A stretch of 64,000 nucleotides of DNA from AP-15 sp963733945 (lineage in GTDB: Bacteria; Pseudomonadota; Alphaproteobacteria; ATCC43930; CGMCC-115725): positions 1 through 64,000 of the forward strand of contig CAVTFD010000026.1 of NCBI GenBank assembly GCA_963733945.1, given 5' to 3'. A program made the position numbers and the translations under genes. Below, piece by piece: positions 44,019-52,904 of this stretch (within the stretch, counting starts at the first letter, position 1; each line of letters opens with the position of its first letter). The notes beneath the pieces were generated by a model, which was not told the DNA's origin, made no database searches, and saw only the letters and a program-made list of their open reading frames with translations.

Positions 44019-45176
44019 ATGAGCGAACTGGCGCCACTCGACAACGCGGCACTACCGGCGGGCATACGCTCGCACTTTGTGGCCGACATCAACGGGTTGC
44101 GGATGCACGTGCTCGAGGCCGGCTTCGAACCGCGGGGGCGACCCTGCGTGCTGATGCTGCACGGTTTTCCGGAAATCGCCTATTCTTGGCGCAAGGTGAT
44201 GCTGCCGCTCGCCGCCGCCGGGTTTCACGTCATCGCGCCCGATCAGCGCGGCTATGGCCGCACGTCAGGCTGGGACGCCGATTACGATGGCGACTTGCGC
44301 CCGTTCCGCATTCTGAACGCGGTGCGGGATGCGTTGGGGCTGGTCTCGGCATTTGGCCATCACTCGGTCGCGGCGGTCGTCGGCCACGATTTCGGCGCTT
44401 CGGTCGCGGCGTGGTGCGCGCTGGTGCGGCCCGACGTGTTCCGCTCGGTGGCGTTGATGAGCGCGCCGTTCGCCGGTCCGCCGGCATTGCCGTTCGACAC
44501 CGCCGAACAGCCGCTAAAGGAAACCGCGCCCGGCGACGACATCCACGCCGCGCTGGCAGAGCTCGATCGGCCGCGCAAGCATTATCAATGGTATTATTCG
44601 ACTCGGCCGGCCAATGACGATATGTGGCGCTGCCCGCAAGGGGTCCACGCCTTTATGCGCGGCTATTTCCATTACAAGAGCGCCGATTGGCTCGGCAACC
44701 GGCCCCACAAACTGCAATCGTGGAGCGCGGGCGAGCTGGCGAAGATGCCGACCTACTACATCATGGATCGCGACAAGAACATGGCCGAGACCGTGGCGCC
44801 GGTCATGCCGTCAGCCGCGGAGATCGCGGCCTGCCGCTGGCTGTCCGACAAGGAACTTGCGGTCTACAGCTCCGAATACGAACGGAACGGGTTTCAGGGC
44901 GGGCTGAACTGGTATCGCTCCCGCACTTCCGGGCTATACGAGTCCGAACTACAATTGTTCTCCGGCCGCACCATCGACGTGCCGTCGCTGTTCATCGCCG
45001 GCAAGAGCGACTGGGGCACCTATCAGCGCCCCGGCAGTTTCGAGCGCATGCAGGGCACCGCCTGCACCCGCATGCTCGGCGCTCACCTGCTCGACGGCGC
45101 CGGCCATTGGGTGCAGCAGGAGCAGCCCGAACGAGTCAGCGAGCTGCTGCTCGAATTTCTCCGACGGCAACATTAG
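44019..45176 (+). CDS. Epoxide-hydrolase-like alpha/beta hydrolase
   Basis: 385 residues. The HGxP oxyanion motif is MLHGFPEIAYSWRKVM, the nucleophile elbow VVGHDFGASVA carries Asp rather than Ser, the acid is near FIAGKSDWGTY and the base is GAGHWVQQEQPE. An Asp nucleophile with HGFPE is the pattern of soluble epoxide hydrolases and some dehalogenases. It opens epoxides to diols by a covalent ester. GGGAGACGAGG precedes the ATG. The next gene is recO, 72 bases later. Confidence 0.85.
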   Translation: MSELAPLDNAALPAGIRSHFVADINGLRMHVLEAGFEPRGRPCVLMLHGFPEIAYSWRKVMLPLAAAGFHVIAPDQRGYGRTSGWDADYDGDLRPFRILNAVRDALGLVSAFGHHSVAAVVGHDFGASVAAWCALVRPDVFRSVALMSAPFAGPPALPFDTAEQPLKETAPGDDIHAALAELDRPRKHYQWYYSTRPANDDMWRCPQGVHAFMRGYFHYKSADWLGNRPHKLQSWSAGELAKMPTYYIMDRDKNMAETVAPVMPSAAEIAACRWLSDKELAVYSSEYERNGFQGGLNWYRSRTSGLYESELQLFSGRTIDVPSLFIAGKSDWGTYQRPGSFERMQGTACTRMLGAHLLDGAGHWVQQEQPERVSELLLEFLRRQH

Positions 45177-45248
45177 TTGCCCGGTGATTTGCGGGAACGA
45201 CGGGAATAGGCCGATCGGGCCGGGATTCACTGTTGTCCGCTTAATGTA

Positions 45249-45992
45249 ATGGAGTGGCGGGACACCGGGTTTGTCGTGGCCGTGCGCCGGCATGGCGAGA
45301 GCGCGCTGATCGTCGAATTGCTGACCCGGGAGCACGGGCGGCATCTGGGGCTGGTGCGCGGCGGGCAGTCGCCCAAGGCGCGAGCGGTATTACAGCCCGG
45401 CAACGAGGTCGCGGCGGCTTGGCGCGGGCGGCTTTCCGAGCATCTCGGCACGATCTCCTGCGAATTGGTGCGCGCCCACGCCGCCCGCATGATCGACGAT
45501 CCCGACCGGCTCGCCGGCCTCGCCGCGGCAACCGCGATGATTGCCGCCACTTTGCCTGAGCGGGAGCCGCACGCCGATGTTTTCGCCGCGTTCGGCGCTT
45601 TGCTGGAGGCGCTCAATTCGGCGGCCGACTGGCCGGCGCGCTATGTCGGATGGGAGTGCAGCCTGCTGGCGGCGCTGGGCTTCGGCCTCGATCTGACGCG
45701 CTGCGCCGCGACCGGCGTCACGACCGACCTTGCCTATGTCTCGCCCCGCACCGGACGCGCGGTATCGCGCGAGGCGGGCCGGCCCTATCACGACAAGCTA
45801 TTGCCATTGCCCGATTTTTTGTGGCGCGACAGCCCCGCTGACGATGCCCAGATCGCGCTTGGGTCGCGCCTGACCGAGCATTTTCTGCTGCATCACGTCC
45901 TGTCGCCGCATGGCCGCACCCTGCCGCCGGCGCGCGCCCGGCTTGCCCAGCGCATGCGACAGCGGTCCGCCACTGCTACGATCAGCAGCTAA
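45249..45992 (+). CDS. recO: DNA repair protein RecO
   Basis: 247 residues. The N-terminal OB fold is MEWRDTGFVVAVRRHGESAL with LLTREHGRHLGLVRGGQSPK, and the C-terminal helical part has ALGFGLDLTRCAATGVTTDL. In family members the latter region holds a zinc site; here only one cysteine is seen, as often in alphaproteobacteria. RecO anneals single strands and loads RecA with RecR. The recO-parC order is common in this class. Confidence 0.93.
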   Translation: MEWRDTGFVVAVRRHGESALIVELLTREHGRHLGLVRGGQSPKARAVLQPGNEVAAAWRGRLSEHLGTISCELVRAHAARMIDDPDRLAGLAAATAMIAATLPEREPHADVFAAFGALLEALNSAADWPARYVGWECSLLAALGFGLDLTRCAATGVTTDLAYVSPRTGRAVSREAGRPYHDKLLPLPDFLWRDSPADDAQIALGSRLTEHFLLHHVLSPHGRTLPPARARLAQRMRQRSATATISS

Positions 45993-46012
45993 ACCACTGA
46001 GGTCATATACGC

Positions 46013-48241
46013 ATGCCCGTGACGGATTTGCCCGGCGAGATCCGCAACGTCGACTTCGCCGACGCGCTCGGCGAGCGTTATCTGTCGTATGCGTTGTCGA
46101 CGATCATGTCACGCTCATTGCCCGATGTGCGCGACGGGCTGAAGCCGGTCCATCGCCGCATCCTACATGCGATGCAGCAGCTACGCCTCGACCCGGCCTC
46201 GGGCTATAAGAAATGCGCTCGCGTCGTCGGCGACGTGATCGGCAAGTTCCACCCGCATGGCGAGCTGGCGGTCTATGACGCGCTGGTCCGCCTCGCCCAG
46301 GATTTCTCGCAGCGCTACCCGCTGGTCGACGGTCAAGGGAATTTCGGCAATATCGACGGCGATAACGCCGCGGCGATGCGCTACACCGAGAGCCGGCTGT
46401 CGGCGGTGGCGCAGGCGATGCTCGACGGCATCGACGAGGACGCCGTCGATTTCCGCGCGACCTATGACGGCGAAGATCACGAGCCGATCGTTCTGCCGGC
46501 GCGGTTTCCGAACCTGCTCGCCAACGGCGCCTCGGGCATCGCCGTCGGCATGGCGACCAGCATCCCGCCGCACAATGCCGGCGAATTATGCGCGGCGCTG
46601 TTGCAGCTGATCGACGATCCGGCCTCGTCGATCGAGGCATTGCACGCCCACATCCCCGGCCCGGATTTTCCGACCGGCGGGGTTCTGATCGAACCCACGG
46701 AGAACATTCGCGCGGCGTATGAGACCGGCCGCGGCAGCTTTCGCCTGCGCGCGCGCTGGGAGAAAGAACCACTTGGGCATGGCGCCTACCAGATTATCGT
46801 CACTGAAATGCCGTATCAGGTGCCGAAAGGACGGCTGATCGAAAAAGTCGCAGCCTTGCTCGAAGAAAAGAAATTGCCGTTGCTCGCCGATATTCGTGAC
46901 GAGTCGACCGAGGATGTCCGACTCGTGTTCGAACCGAAGACGCGCAACGTCGAGGCGGAGATGCTGATGGAGCAACTGTTCCGCCTGACCGAGCTCGAGG
47001 TCCGAGTGCCGCTCAACCTCAATGTCCTCGATCCCGTCGGCGTGCCCCGGGTAATGAGCCTGAAGGAGGCCTTGCAGGCCTTTCTCGACCATCGCCGCGA
47101 GGTATTGTTGCGCCACAGCCGCCACCGCCTGGCCGCGGTCGCCCGCCGCATCGAGATCCTGCGCGGCCAGATCGTCGTCTACCTCAATCTCGACGAGGTG
47201 ATCCGCATCATCCGCGAAGCCGATGAACCGAAGGCCGAGATGATCGCGCGCTGGGAATTGAGCGAGCTTCAGGCCGAGGCAATCCTGAACCTGCGGCTGC
47301 GCGCCTTGCGCCGGCTCGAAGAGATCGCGATCCGCAAGGAGATGGACACGCTGTCATCCGAGGAGACCAGGCTGACGCGGTTGCTGGACAATGTGCGCGG
47401 GCAATGGCGCGCCGTCGCCAAGGAGGTTCGCGAAACCGCCGCCGAATTCGGCGGCGACACCGCGCTGGGCCGGCGCCGCACCGCGCTCGCCGAAGCGCCG
47501 GCGTTGATCGAGATCCCGGCCGAGGCGCTGATCGAGCGCGAGCCGGTGACGGTGCTGTGCTCGGCCAAGGGCTGGGTGCGCGCGGTCAAGGGACACAACA
47601 TCTCGGCCGCGGAGCAGAAATACAAGGAAGGAGACGCGGCGCGCTTTGCCATCGCCGCCGAGACCACCGACCGGCTGATCGTGTTCGCGACCAACGGTCG
47701 CTTTTACACGATCGGCGTCGACCGATTGCCCGGTGGCCGCGGCCAGGGCGAGCCATTGCGGCTGATGGTCGAGCTGCCGAACGAGCACGACATCGTCGCG
47801 ATGTTCCCCTATCGGCCCGGAATGGAATTGCTGGTCGCGGCGAGCGACGGGCGCGGCTTTGTCGTCGACGGCGAGGAGGCGGTGGCCCAGACCCGGGCCG
47901 GCAAGCAAGTGCTGACCCCGGGCGAGGGCGCGGTCGCGCGGATCTGTCTGCGCGCCGAAGAGGGAGACGCCGTCGCCTTGATCGGCGACAACCGCCGGAT
48001 GCTGGTGGTCAAGCTCGACGACATCCCGCTGATGACCCGGGGACGCGGCGTGATCCTGCAGCGGTACAAAGCCGGCAGCCTCGCCGACGCCAAGGTGTTC
48101 CGCCTTGCCGACGGCCTATCATGGCGGCAGGGCGAAAACCGCACCCGCACCGAGATCGACCTCACGCCGTGGCTCGGCGGCCGCGGCGGCGCCGGCCGCC
48201 TCGTCCCCAACGGCTTCCCCCGCTCGAACCGCTTCGGATGA
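46013..48241 (+). CDS. parC: DNA topoisomerase IV subunit A
   Basis: 742 residues. It cuts and rejoins DNA with ParE to unlink daughter chromosomes. The N-terminal winged-helix part has LSYALSTIMSRSLPDVRDGL, the catalytic Tyr is in NAAAMRYTESRLS, and the C-terminal beta-propeller starts after residue 490 (PVTVLCSAKGWVRAVKG). The quinolone-determining region reads GKFHPHGELAVYDA, with Leu where E. coli has Ser80 and Asp at Glu84. It starts 20 bases after recO and probably shares its transcript. parE is not in the window. Confidence 0.95.
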   Translation: MPVTDLPGEIRNVDFADALGERYLSYALSTIMSRSLPDVRDGLKPVHRRILHAMQQLRLDPASGYKKCARVVGDVIGKFHPHGELAVYDALVRLAQDFSQRYPLVDGQGNFGNIDGDNAAAMRYTESRLSAVAQAMLDGIDEDAVDFRATYDGEDHEPIVLPARFPNLLANGASGIAVGMATSIPPHNAGELCAALLQLIDDPASSIEALHAHIPGPDFPTGGVLIEPTENIRAAYETGRGSFRLRARWEKEPLGHGAYQIIVTEMPYQVPKGRLIEKVAALLEEKKLPLLADIRDESTEDVRLVFEPKTRNVEAEMLMEQLFRLTELEVRVPLNLNVLDPVGVPRVMSLKEALQAFLDHRREVLLRHSRHRLAAVARRIEILRGQIVVYLNLDEVIRIIREADEPKAEMIARWELSELQAEAILNLRLRALRRLEEIAIRKEMDTLSSEETRLTRLLDNVRGQWRAVAKEVRETAAEFGGDTALGRRRTALAEAPALIEIPAEALIEREPVTVLCSAKGWVRAVKGHNISAAEQKYKEGDAARFAIAAETTDRLIVFATNGRFYTIGVDRLPGGRGQGEPLRLMVELPNEHDIVAMFPYRPGMELLVAASDGRGFVVDGEEAVAQTRAGKQVLTPGEGAVARICLRAEEGDAVALIGDNRRMLVVKLDDIPLMTRGRGVILQRYKAGSLADAKVFRLADGLSWRQGENRTRTEIDLTPWLGGRGGAGRLVPNGFPRSNRFG

Positions 48242-48257
48242 ATTTCGCGACGCGCTG

Positions 48258-49106
48258 TCAGTAGCTCGGCTTGGTCGAAAATGGCGTCAGCTGAAGCTCG
48301 TGTGTCCAGCACGACTTGTCCTGGGCGTGTAGGTACCAGTACGCCTCGGCGATCTTGACCGGGTTGATGATAAACTCGCGACGGTTCTGGTTGCGCGGCA
48401 GCTTGCGGCTTCCCGGCGAGTCGATCGAACCATCGATGACTATGTTGGCGACGTGCACGCCGTGCTCAGAATAGTCCTCGGTCAGCACCTGCGCCAAGGT
48501 GCGCATCAGCACCCGCGGATAGTATAGCGACTGGCCGGTCATCCGCTTCTTGCCGCGCAGCGAGCTCGAATTGTTGGAGAAGAAGAACGAGCCCCGGCCA
48601 TTCTTGCGCATCGCCGGCAATACTTCCTGGGCCACGAGGAACGGCCCTCGGGCCGAGATATGCAGCCCGGTGTCAAGCATCTCGACCGGCACGTATTCGA
48701 GCAGCTCCTTTTCCGGCGGCAGATCGCGGCCTTCGAGATAGCCGGCGTTGTAGATCAGCACCTCGGGGTCGCCGGCCTCGCGCCGGATCGTGGCGAATGC
48801 GGACGCGATCGAGTCCTGCGAAACGAGGTCGAGCTCGACGATCATGCAGTCGCCGCCCTGCTCACGGATCGCTTTCGCTAATGGCGCGGCATTGGCCTCG
48901 CTGCGTGTCGTTAGGACGGTAAAGAAACCCTCCTGGGCGAATTTTTGCGCGACCGCGCCGCCGACGCCCCAGCGCACACCGACCTCGACGTCGCTGTCGT
49001 CGACCGGATGTCCGTGCGCCAGCAAGGTGTTGCGGCCATCCGATTGCCACTTCGAGGTGGCGCCGATCACAACGGCGACTTGTTTACCTCTAGCGTTGGT
49101 CTTCAT
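48258..49106 (-). CDS. SDR-family protein with an insertion in the cofactor loop
   Basis: 282 residues. The fold is that of short-chain dehydrogenases (QVAVVIGATSKW, LTTRSEANA, ELDLVSQDSIASAFATIRRE, VLIYNAGYLEGRDL, VHVANIVIDGSID). The usual TGxxxGxG loop is interrupted: GAT at 15-17 is separated from GVGG at 47-50 by about 30 residues. The Tyr region reads SLYYPRVLMR without the Lys four residues on. So binding and catalysis may differ from the norm. ATG 49106 follows AGGAAG. Convergent with parC (16-base gap). Confidence 0.8.
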   Translation of the reverse strand: MKTNARGKQVAVVIGATSKWQSDGRNTLLAHGHPVDDSDVEVGVRWGVGGAVAQKFAQEGFFTVLTTRSEANAAPLAKAIREQGGDCMIVELDLVSQDSIASAFATIRREAGDPEVLIYNAGYLEGRDLPPEKELLEYVPVEMLDTGLHISARGPFLVAQEVLPAMRKNGRGSFFFSNNSSSLRGKKRMTGQSLYYPRVLMRTLAQVLTEDYSEHGVHVANIVIDGSIDSPGSRKLPRNQNRREFIINPVKIAEAYWYLHAQDKSCWTHELQLTPFSTKPSY

Positions 49107-49151
49107 TCTCGATCTTCCTTTTTGTGTGTAGCGTTTCAGTTCCACCCGAGC

Positions 49152-49184
49152 GCCCACGGGTCCGGCTTATGGCCGGCCCGAGGA
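49152..49184. repeat. GC-rich palindrome before the second GIY-YIG gene
   Basis: Read on the minus strand: arm TCCTCGGGCCGGC, loop CATAA, arm GCCGGACCCGTGGGC. Both arms are identical to those at 8853-8885 beside the other GIY-YIG gene; only the 5-base loop differs. It lies 38 bases before the start codon at 49222. Confidence 0.85.
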
Positions 49185-49221
49185 TTAACTCCGGCTGGGA
49201 TCCATCCCGACGGCAAGCACG

Positions 49222-49506
49222 ATGTTCTACGTCTACATGCTCGCCAGCAAGCCCTATGGAACCCTCTATATCGGAACCACATCCGATCTTGTGCGGCGGA
49301 TTTGGGAGCACAAGAACGACGTCGCTCCGGGCTTCACCAAGCGTTATGGGGTCGATCAACTCGTATGGTTCGAGGCTCACCAATCAAGAGACGCGGCATT
49401 GCAGCGTGAAAAGCAGATCACGGAATGGAAGCGGGACTGGAAGATCAACCTGATCGAGCGCGAAAATCGCCATTGGCGGGACCTGTCTTTGACCTTGACG
49501 TTGTAA
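49222..49506 (+). CDS. GIY-YIG nuclease family protein
   Basis: 94 residues. The core is MFYVYMLASKPYGTLYIGTT (GIY as VYM, YIG as YIG), with the helix LVRRIWEHKND carrying the catalytic-type Arg, the conserved VAPGFTKRYGVDQLVWFE, and LQREKQITEWKRDWKINLIE with the metal Glu. This UvrC-type stand-alone domain cleaves DNA; small copies are numerous in alphaproteobacteria, and their role is unknown. The gene is bounded by a palindrome on the left (49152-49184) and by a second palindromic repeat that starts right after its stop codon. Confidence 0.9.
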   Translation: MFYVYMLASKPYGTLYIGTTSDLVRRIWEHKNDVAPGFTKRYGVDQLVWFEAHQSRDAALQREKQITEWKRDWKINLIERENRHWRDLSLTLTL

Positions 49507-49576
49507 TCAAGTCCATCCCGGCGAAGGCCGGGACCCATTGGGGGAAATGGACCCCGGCCTTCGCCGGGGTGGTCGG
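49507..49576. repeat. CCCGGCGAAGGCCGGG-type palindromic repeat
   Basis: Begins directly after the stop codon of the GIY-YIG gene. It contains CCCGGCGAAGGCCGGGACCC and, inverted, GGCCTTCGCCGGGGTGG, with ATTGGGGGAAATGG between them. Such inverted-ended units are common intergenic repeats in this class of bacteria. Confidence 0.75.
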
Positions 49577-49609
49577 TACTTGCCGCTGCGTCGGCAAACC
49601 TTCGGTGCA

Positions 49610-50443
49610 TCACGCTCGGACGGCGCGGTTCCAGCCCCACCAGGCGCAGAGCGCCTCGCCCATGACGAGGTCGAGGTCGCGGCCTTTGAGCCACGGCAGT
49701 TGCTCGGTGAACATCGTCACGCATTGATGCCAGGAGCACGGCATCTTGGAGATGTCGGTGCCCCAGAACATCCGATGCGGGCCGAAGGCGTCGTAGACTT
49801 GGCGCAGATAGGGGTGCAATGCCGGGAACGGGTAGGCTTCGCTCGAATAATGCGGCACGCCGGTCGCCTTGACCGCGACATTGGGGAATTTGGCCAGTGC
49901 CAGAAGCTGCGGCATGTGGGTCATCGCCGCGGCGTCTTTCAAGGTCGAGGTGCCGCCTCGGCCGCCCAGATGATCGATCGTCAGGCGAAGTCCGGGATGG
50001 CGCTCGGCGATCCGGCCGATGTCGGTCAGGGAGTCGGTTGCCAGCATCGCGATCGGCACGCCGGCCTTCTCGGCTTCCGCCCACAGCCAGTCGATTGTGC
50101 CATCGTGTAGCCACCGCCGCGCCGGGTCGTTCAGGAAGCCGTAGCGCAGGCCGAGCATGCCGGGTTGCGCTCTCCAGCTTGCGATGCGTCCATGCGATTC
50201 CGGTCGGTCGAGCGGGAGCGCACCCATGATCGCGAAGCGGCCGGGGTAGTTGCGAACCGCCTCAAACGCCATCTCAGTCGAATTAGGGTCCCACCCCGGC
50301 GGGTGAATGATTGCCGCGTCGACACCGCCTTCGTCCATCAGGGCGATGGCTTCCTTAGGGGTAAAATGCGTCACCTGGCGATGCGAGAGGTTGCTCGGTA
50401 GGCCCGTTCCCCAGAGGTGAATTTGGGCGTCGACGATCTGCAT
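49610..50443 (-). CDS. Amidohydrolase-2 family hydrolase
   Basis: 277 residues. Metal-binding marks are MQIVDAQIHLWG at the N-terminus, LTIDHLGGRGG in the middle (His) and MFWGTDISKMPCSW near the end (Asp). These belong to the branch of lactonases and aromatic-acid decarboxylases related to 4-sulfomuconolactone hydrolase. AAGGGGAG precedes the ATG. It is shorter than and only distantly related to the protein at 3312-4463. Substrate unknown. Confidence 0.85.
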   Translation of the reverse strand: MQIVDAQIHLWGTGLPSNLSHRQVTHFTPKEAIALMDEGGVDAAIIHPPGWDPNSTEMAFEAVRNYPGRFAIMGALPLDRPESHGRIASWRAQPGMLGLRYGFLNDPARRWLHDGTIDWLWAEAEKAGVPIAMLATDSLTDIGRIAERHPGLRLTIDHLGGRGGTSTLKDAAAMTHMPQLLALAKFPNVAVKATGVPHYSSEAYPFPALHPYLRQVYDAFGPHRMFWGTDISKMPCSWHQCVTMFTEQLPWLKGRDLDLVMGEALCAWWGWNRAVRA

Positions 50444-50685
50444 TGCATACTCCCCTTGGGTCTTGCGGATCGGGTAAAGGACCCAAACGTCCGATCCGGA
50501 ATGCTAATGCCGGCGACAATACCGCCCGGGCTCAGTTAGCGGAATACGAGCGCGCGGACTTCTGGTCCGCCCCAGCCCACCATCAACGGTCAAAGCGCCA
50601 TAAGGCTTGGCGGAACTGCCGCCGCGATCATCAAGAAAGTCTGCAGTTTAGCAGCCGGAACCTGGTGGGGGGCCGCTCCAGGGTA

Positions 50686-51513
50686 TCAGCGCGAAGAAAT
50701 GACCACGGGTGTAGGTGATTGCCGGTCTTGCGGCGTTTGAGGCGCAACAAGATCTCGGGGCACGGCAGCATTATAGGAAGAAACGGCGACGCCGTTGTCG
50801 GCAACCTGGAACGCGCCGTACTCGTCTCTGGCTTCGTCGCCATCATGGTTGAAGGACAGCTCCGGCAACCGGCCGCTTTGCCGTATGTTCCAGTCCTGAT
50901 AGCCGATCGAATTGGTCCACGCGATCGAGTTCGATAACCAGCAGTACTGTGCCAGGCTGTTTCGTTTCACCTCATCACAGACGGCACCGGAGCCGTACAC
51001 GCCGACCGAATAATTGGCATTTCCGCCACTTGCCGCGGCTAGACCTGCTGCAATGCCGCGAAAATATTCGTCAATCGGCTCAAGCAGCTGCGCATTGAAG
51101 TCGACAGCGAAATAGATGGCGCTGCCGGCGGGTTGACCAACCGCTCGCGCCTGCGGATATGCCTCTATTGCGTCGCTATAGCCGGAGGAATAGGTAAAAT
51201 GCGACTGCTTGCGGGAATGCGATTCCCAGACGGCGACAATCTTCAGGCCCAGTGAGGACAGCTGCTGAGCCTCGCTCGCCGAAAGTGCCGGCCAACGGGA
51301 TTCCGGTGTGCGGTAATAGCGGGCGACGAAGTCGACCCGGCCTTCCTTCAACTCATTCAGTACAGAGCTAGAGTTGGTCGGCAGGTCGAGCCCTCGCCCC
51401 CATTTAACGCTGGGGGGCACTTCGATGCTTTGTGGCGGGGGAGGGGGCGGTGGGCTGGAGCATGCAGCCAGAATCAGTCCCGGAAAAATCGGCGCCAGTT
51501 TTGCGAGCTTCAA
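50686..51513 (-). CDS. DUF1906 (glycoside-hydrolase-like) lipoprotein
   Basis: 275 residues. The N-terminus KLAKLAPIFPGLILAAC is a lipoprotein signal with lipobox LAAC, followed by a Pro-rich linker. The domain, from GRGLDLPTNSSSVLNELKEG through FVARYYRT, AVGQPAGSAIYFAVDF and YSVGVYGSGAVCDEV, matches the DUF1906 TIM barrel related to Rv2525c. Members are thought to act on cell-wall glycans. Start is TTG at 51513 after AAGGA; no ATG is available near the signal. Confidence 0.8.
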   Translation of the reverse strand: MKLAKLAPIFPGLILAACSSPPPPPPPQSIEVPPSVKWGRGLDLPTNSSSVLNELKEGRVDFVARYYRTPESRWPALSASEAQQLSSLGLKIVAVWESHSRKQSHFTYSSGYSDAIEAYPQARAVGQPAGSAIYFAVDFNAQLLEPIDEYFRGIAAGLAAASGGNANYSVGVYGSGAVCDEVKRNSLAQYCWLSNSIAWTNSIGYQDWNIRQSGRLPELSFNHDGDEARDEYGAFQVADNGVAVSSYNAAVPRDLVAPQTPQDRQSPTPVVISSR

Positions 51514-51910
51514 TGTCCTTGCCCCCCGCCAAACGAATTGTCGGTCTGCTCAGCCCGACATCCCCCGGTCGCAGCCCTCAAGGTGCTTTTTCGCTTCCGC
51601 TACGCGTTGTGGCAACTAAATTCGTCCGGGATTATTTCGACTACGTCAAGCGTGGAGGTTTCACCTGCTCCGGAGCAACGCCTCGGGGCGCCGGCGAGCC
51701 GGGGCGGGTTGCGTTGACGGGTGTAAATCCGCCGCCGCCCAACCGCACAGGACGACGGCAATTCGACGAAAAGCACTGTCCGGCTTTGTGACGGCTAAAG
51801 GCCTTATGTCGGCCACTTGCCGTCGGACCACCCTTTTGGGTCCAGCGCCGCCTCGCCGACCGCGATCCCTGGCGGCCTATTCGCCAAGGCCCAACCGAGC
51901 GATACCGCCC
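51514..51910. other. Intergenic region without a supported gene
   Basis: 397 bases between the DUF1906 gene start and the E1-beta gene end, both on the minus strand. Frames open on the plus strand are antisense-like and rich in rare composition. I see no strong terminator or repeat. Confidence 0.4.
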
Positions 51911-52888
51911 TCACGCGGCCAAGGCGGACCCCGGTCCTTGGAGCACCTCGCGGATCCCCGCGATGATCCGTCTGCGGTCCGGGAAGACATGATTTTCCAA
52001 GATGGGGCTGTAGGGTATCGGCACCTGCAAGGCGCAGACCCGCTTCACCGGGGCCTTGAGCCGTGCGAATGTCGCCATATCCTCGGTGGCAACCGCGGCG
52101 ACCTCCGCCGAGAAGCCAGCGGTCGGCCCGGCCTCGTCGGCGATGACGAGGCGACCGGTTTTTTGCACAGAGCGGCGGATCGTTTCGGTATCCAGCGGTA
52201 CCAGGGAGCGCGGATCGACAACCTCGACCGATATCCCCTCCTGGGCCAACTCTTCGGCGGCGGCGAGCGCCTCGTGAACCAGCCAAGCGAGGGCCACGAC
52301 CGTAACGTCGCTGCCCTCGCGTTTAATGTCGGCTAGGCCCAGCGGGATCGTGTAGTCCTCCTCCGGCACCGGTCCCTTGCGCGTCATCAATCGGCTCGAT
52401 TCGAAGGAGATGACCGGGTTGTTGTCGCGGATCGCGGTTTTTAACAACCCTTTGATGTCGTGGGGCGTCGACGCCAGAAACATCTTCAAGCCGGCCACAT
52501 TCATGAACATCGAATAGGGCGACTGCGAGTGCTGCGCCGCGACCAGGCCGCCGCCGCCGACGGCTGCCCGATAAAGGATCGGGAAGCTCACCTGGCCGCC
52601 GAACATATAGTGGATCTTCGCCGCCTGATTGACGATCTGGTCCATTGCGACAAAGCAGAACGTCACCTGCCGCCAGTCGACGATCGGGCGGAAGCCGCAG
52701 CCGGCAGCGCCGATCGACATGCCGGTCAGCGCCGCTTCGGTGATCGGCGTCGCCCTGATCCGCTGCGGGCCGAACTCCTTCAGCAGCGGCGGCAGCGCGT
52801 CGGTCGACATGTAGAAGATCTTGGGGTCGCGCCGCATCTCCTCGGCGATCGCTTCGAGGGCGGCCTCGTTATACGTCAGCTCTCGCAT
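51911..52888 (-). CDS. 2-oxoacid dehydrogenase E1 component, beta subunit
   Basis: 325 residues. MRELTYNEAALEAIAEEMRR leads to the TPP-contact ITEAALTGMSIGAAGCGFRP, QIVNQAAKIHYMFGGQ, and the C-terminal transketolase part ISVEVVDPRSLVPLDTETI and RLVIADEAGPTAGF. Start ATG 52888. With the alpha subunit (16 bases upstream on the same strand) it makes a heterotetramer that decarboxylates a 2-oxo acid or acetoin. E2 and E3 genes are not nearby, so the partner core is encoded elsewhere. Confidence 0.9.
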   Translation of the reverse strand: MRELTYNEAALEAIAEEMRRDPKIFYMSTDALPPLLKEFGPQRIRATPITEAALTGMSIGAAGCGFRPIVDWRQVTFCFVAMDQIVNQAAKIHYMFGGQVSFPILYRAAVGGGGLVAAQHSQSPYSMFMNVAGLKMFLASTPHDIKGLLKTAIRDNNPVISFESSRLMTRKGPVPEEDYTIPLGLADIKREGSDVTVVALAWLVHEALAAAEELAQEGISVEVVDPRSLVPLDTETIRRSVQKTGRLVIADEAGPTAGFSAEVAAVATEDMATFARLKAPVKRVCALQVPIPYSPILENHVFPDRRRIIAGIREVLQGPGSALAA

Positions 52889-52904
52889 TGTTCCGGTCCT
52901 CGCC

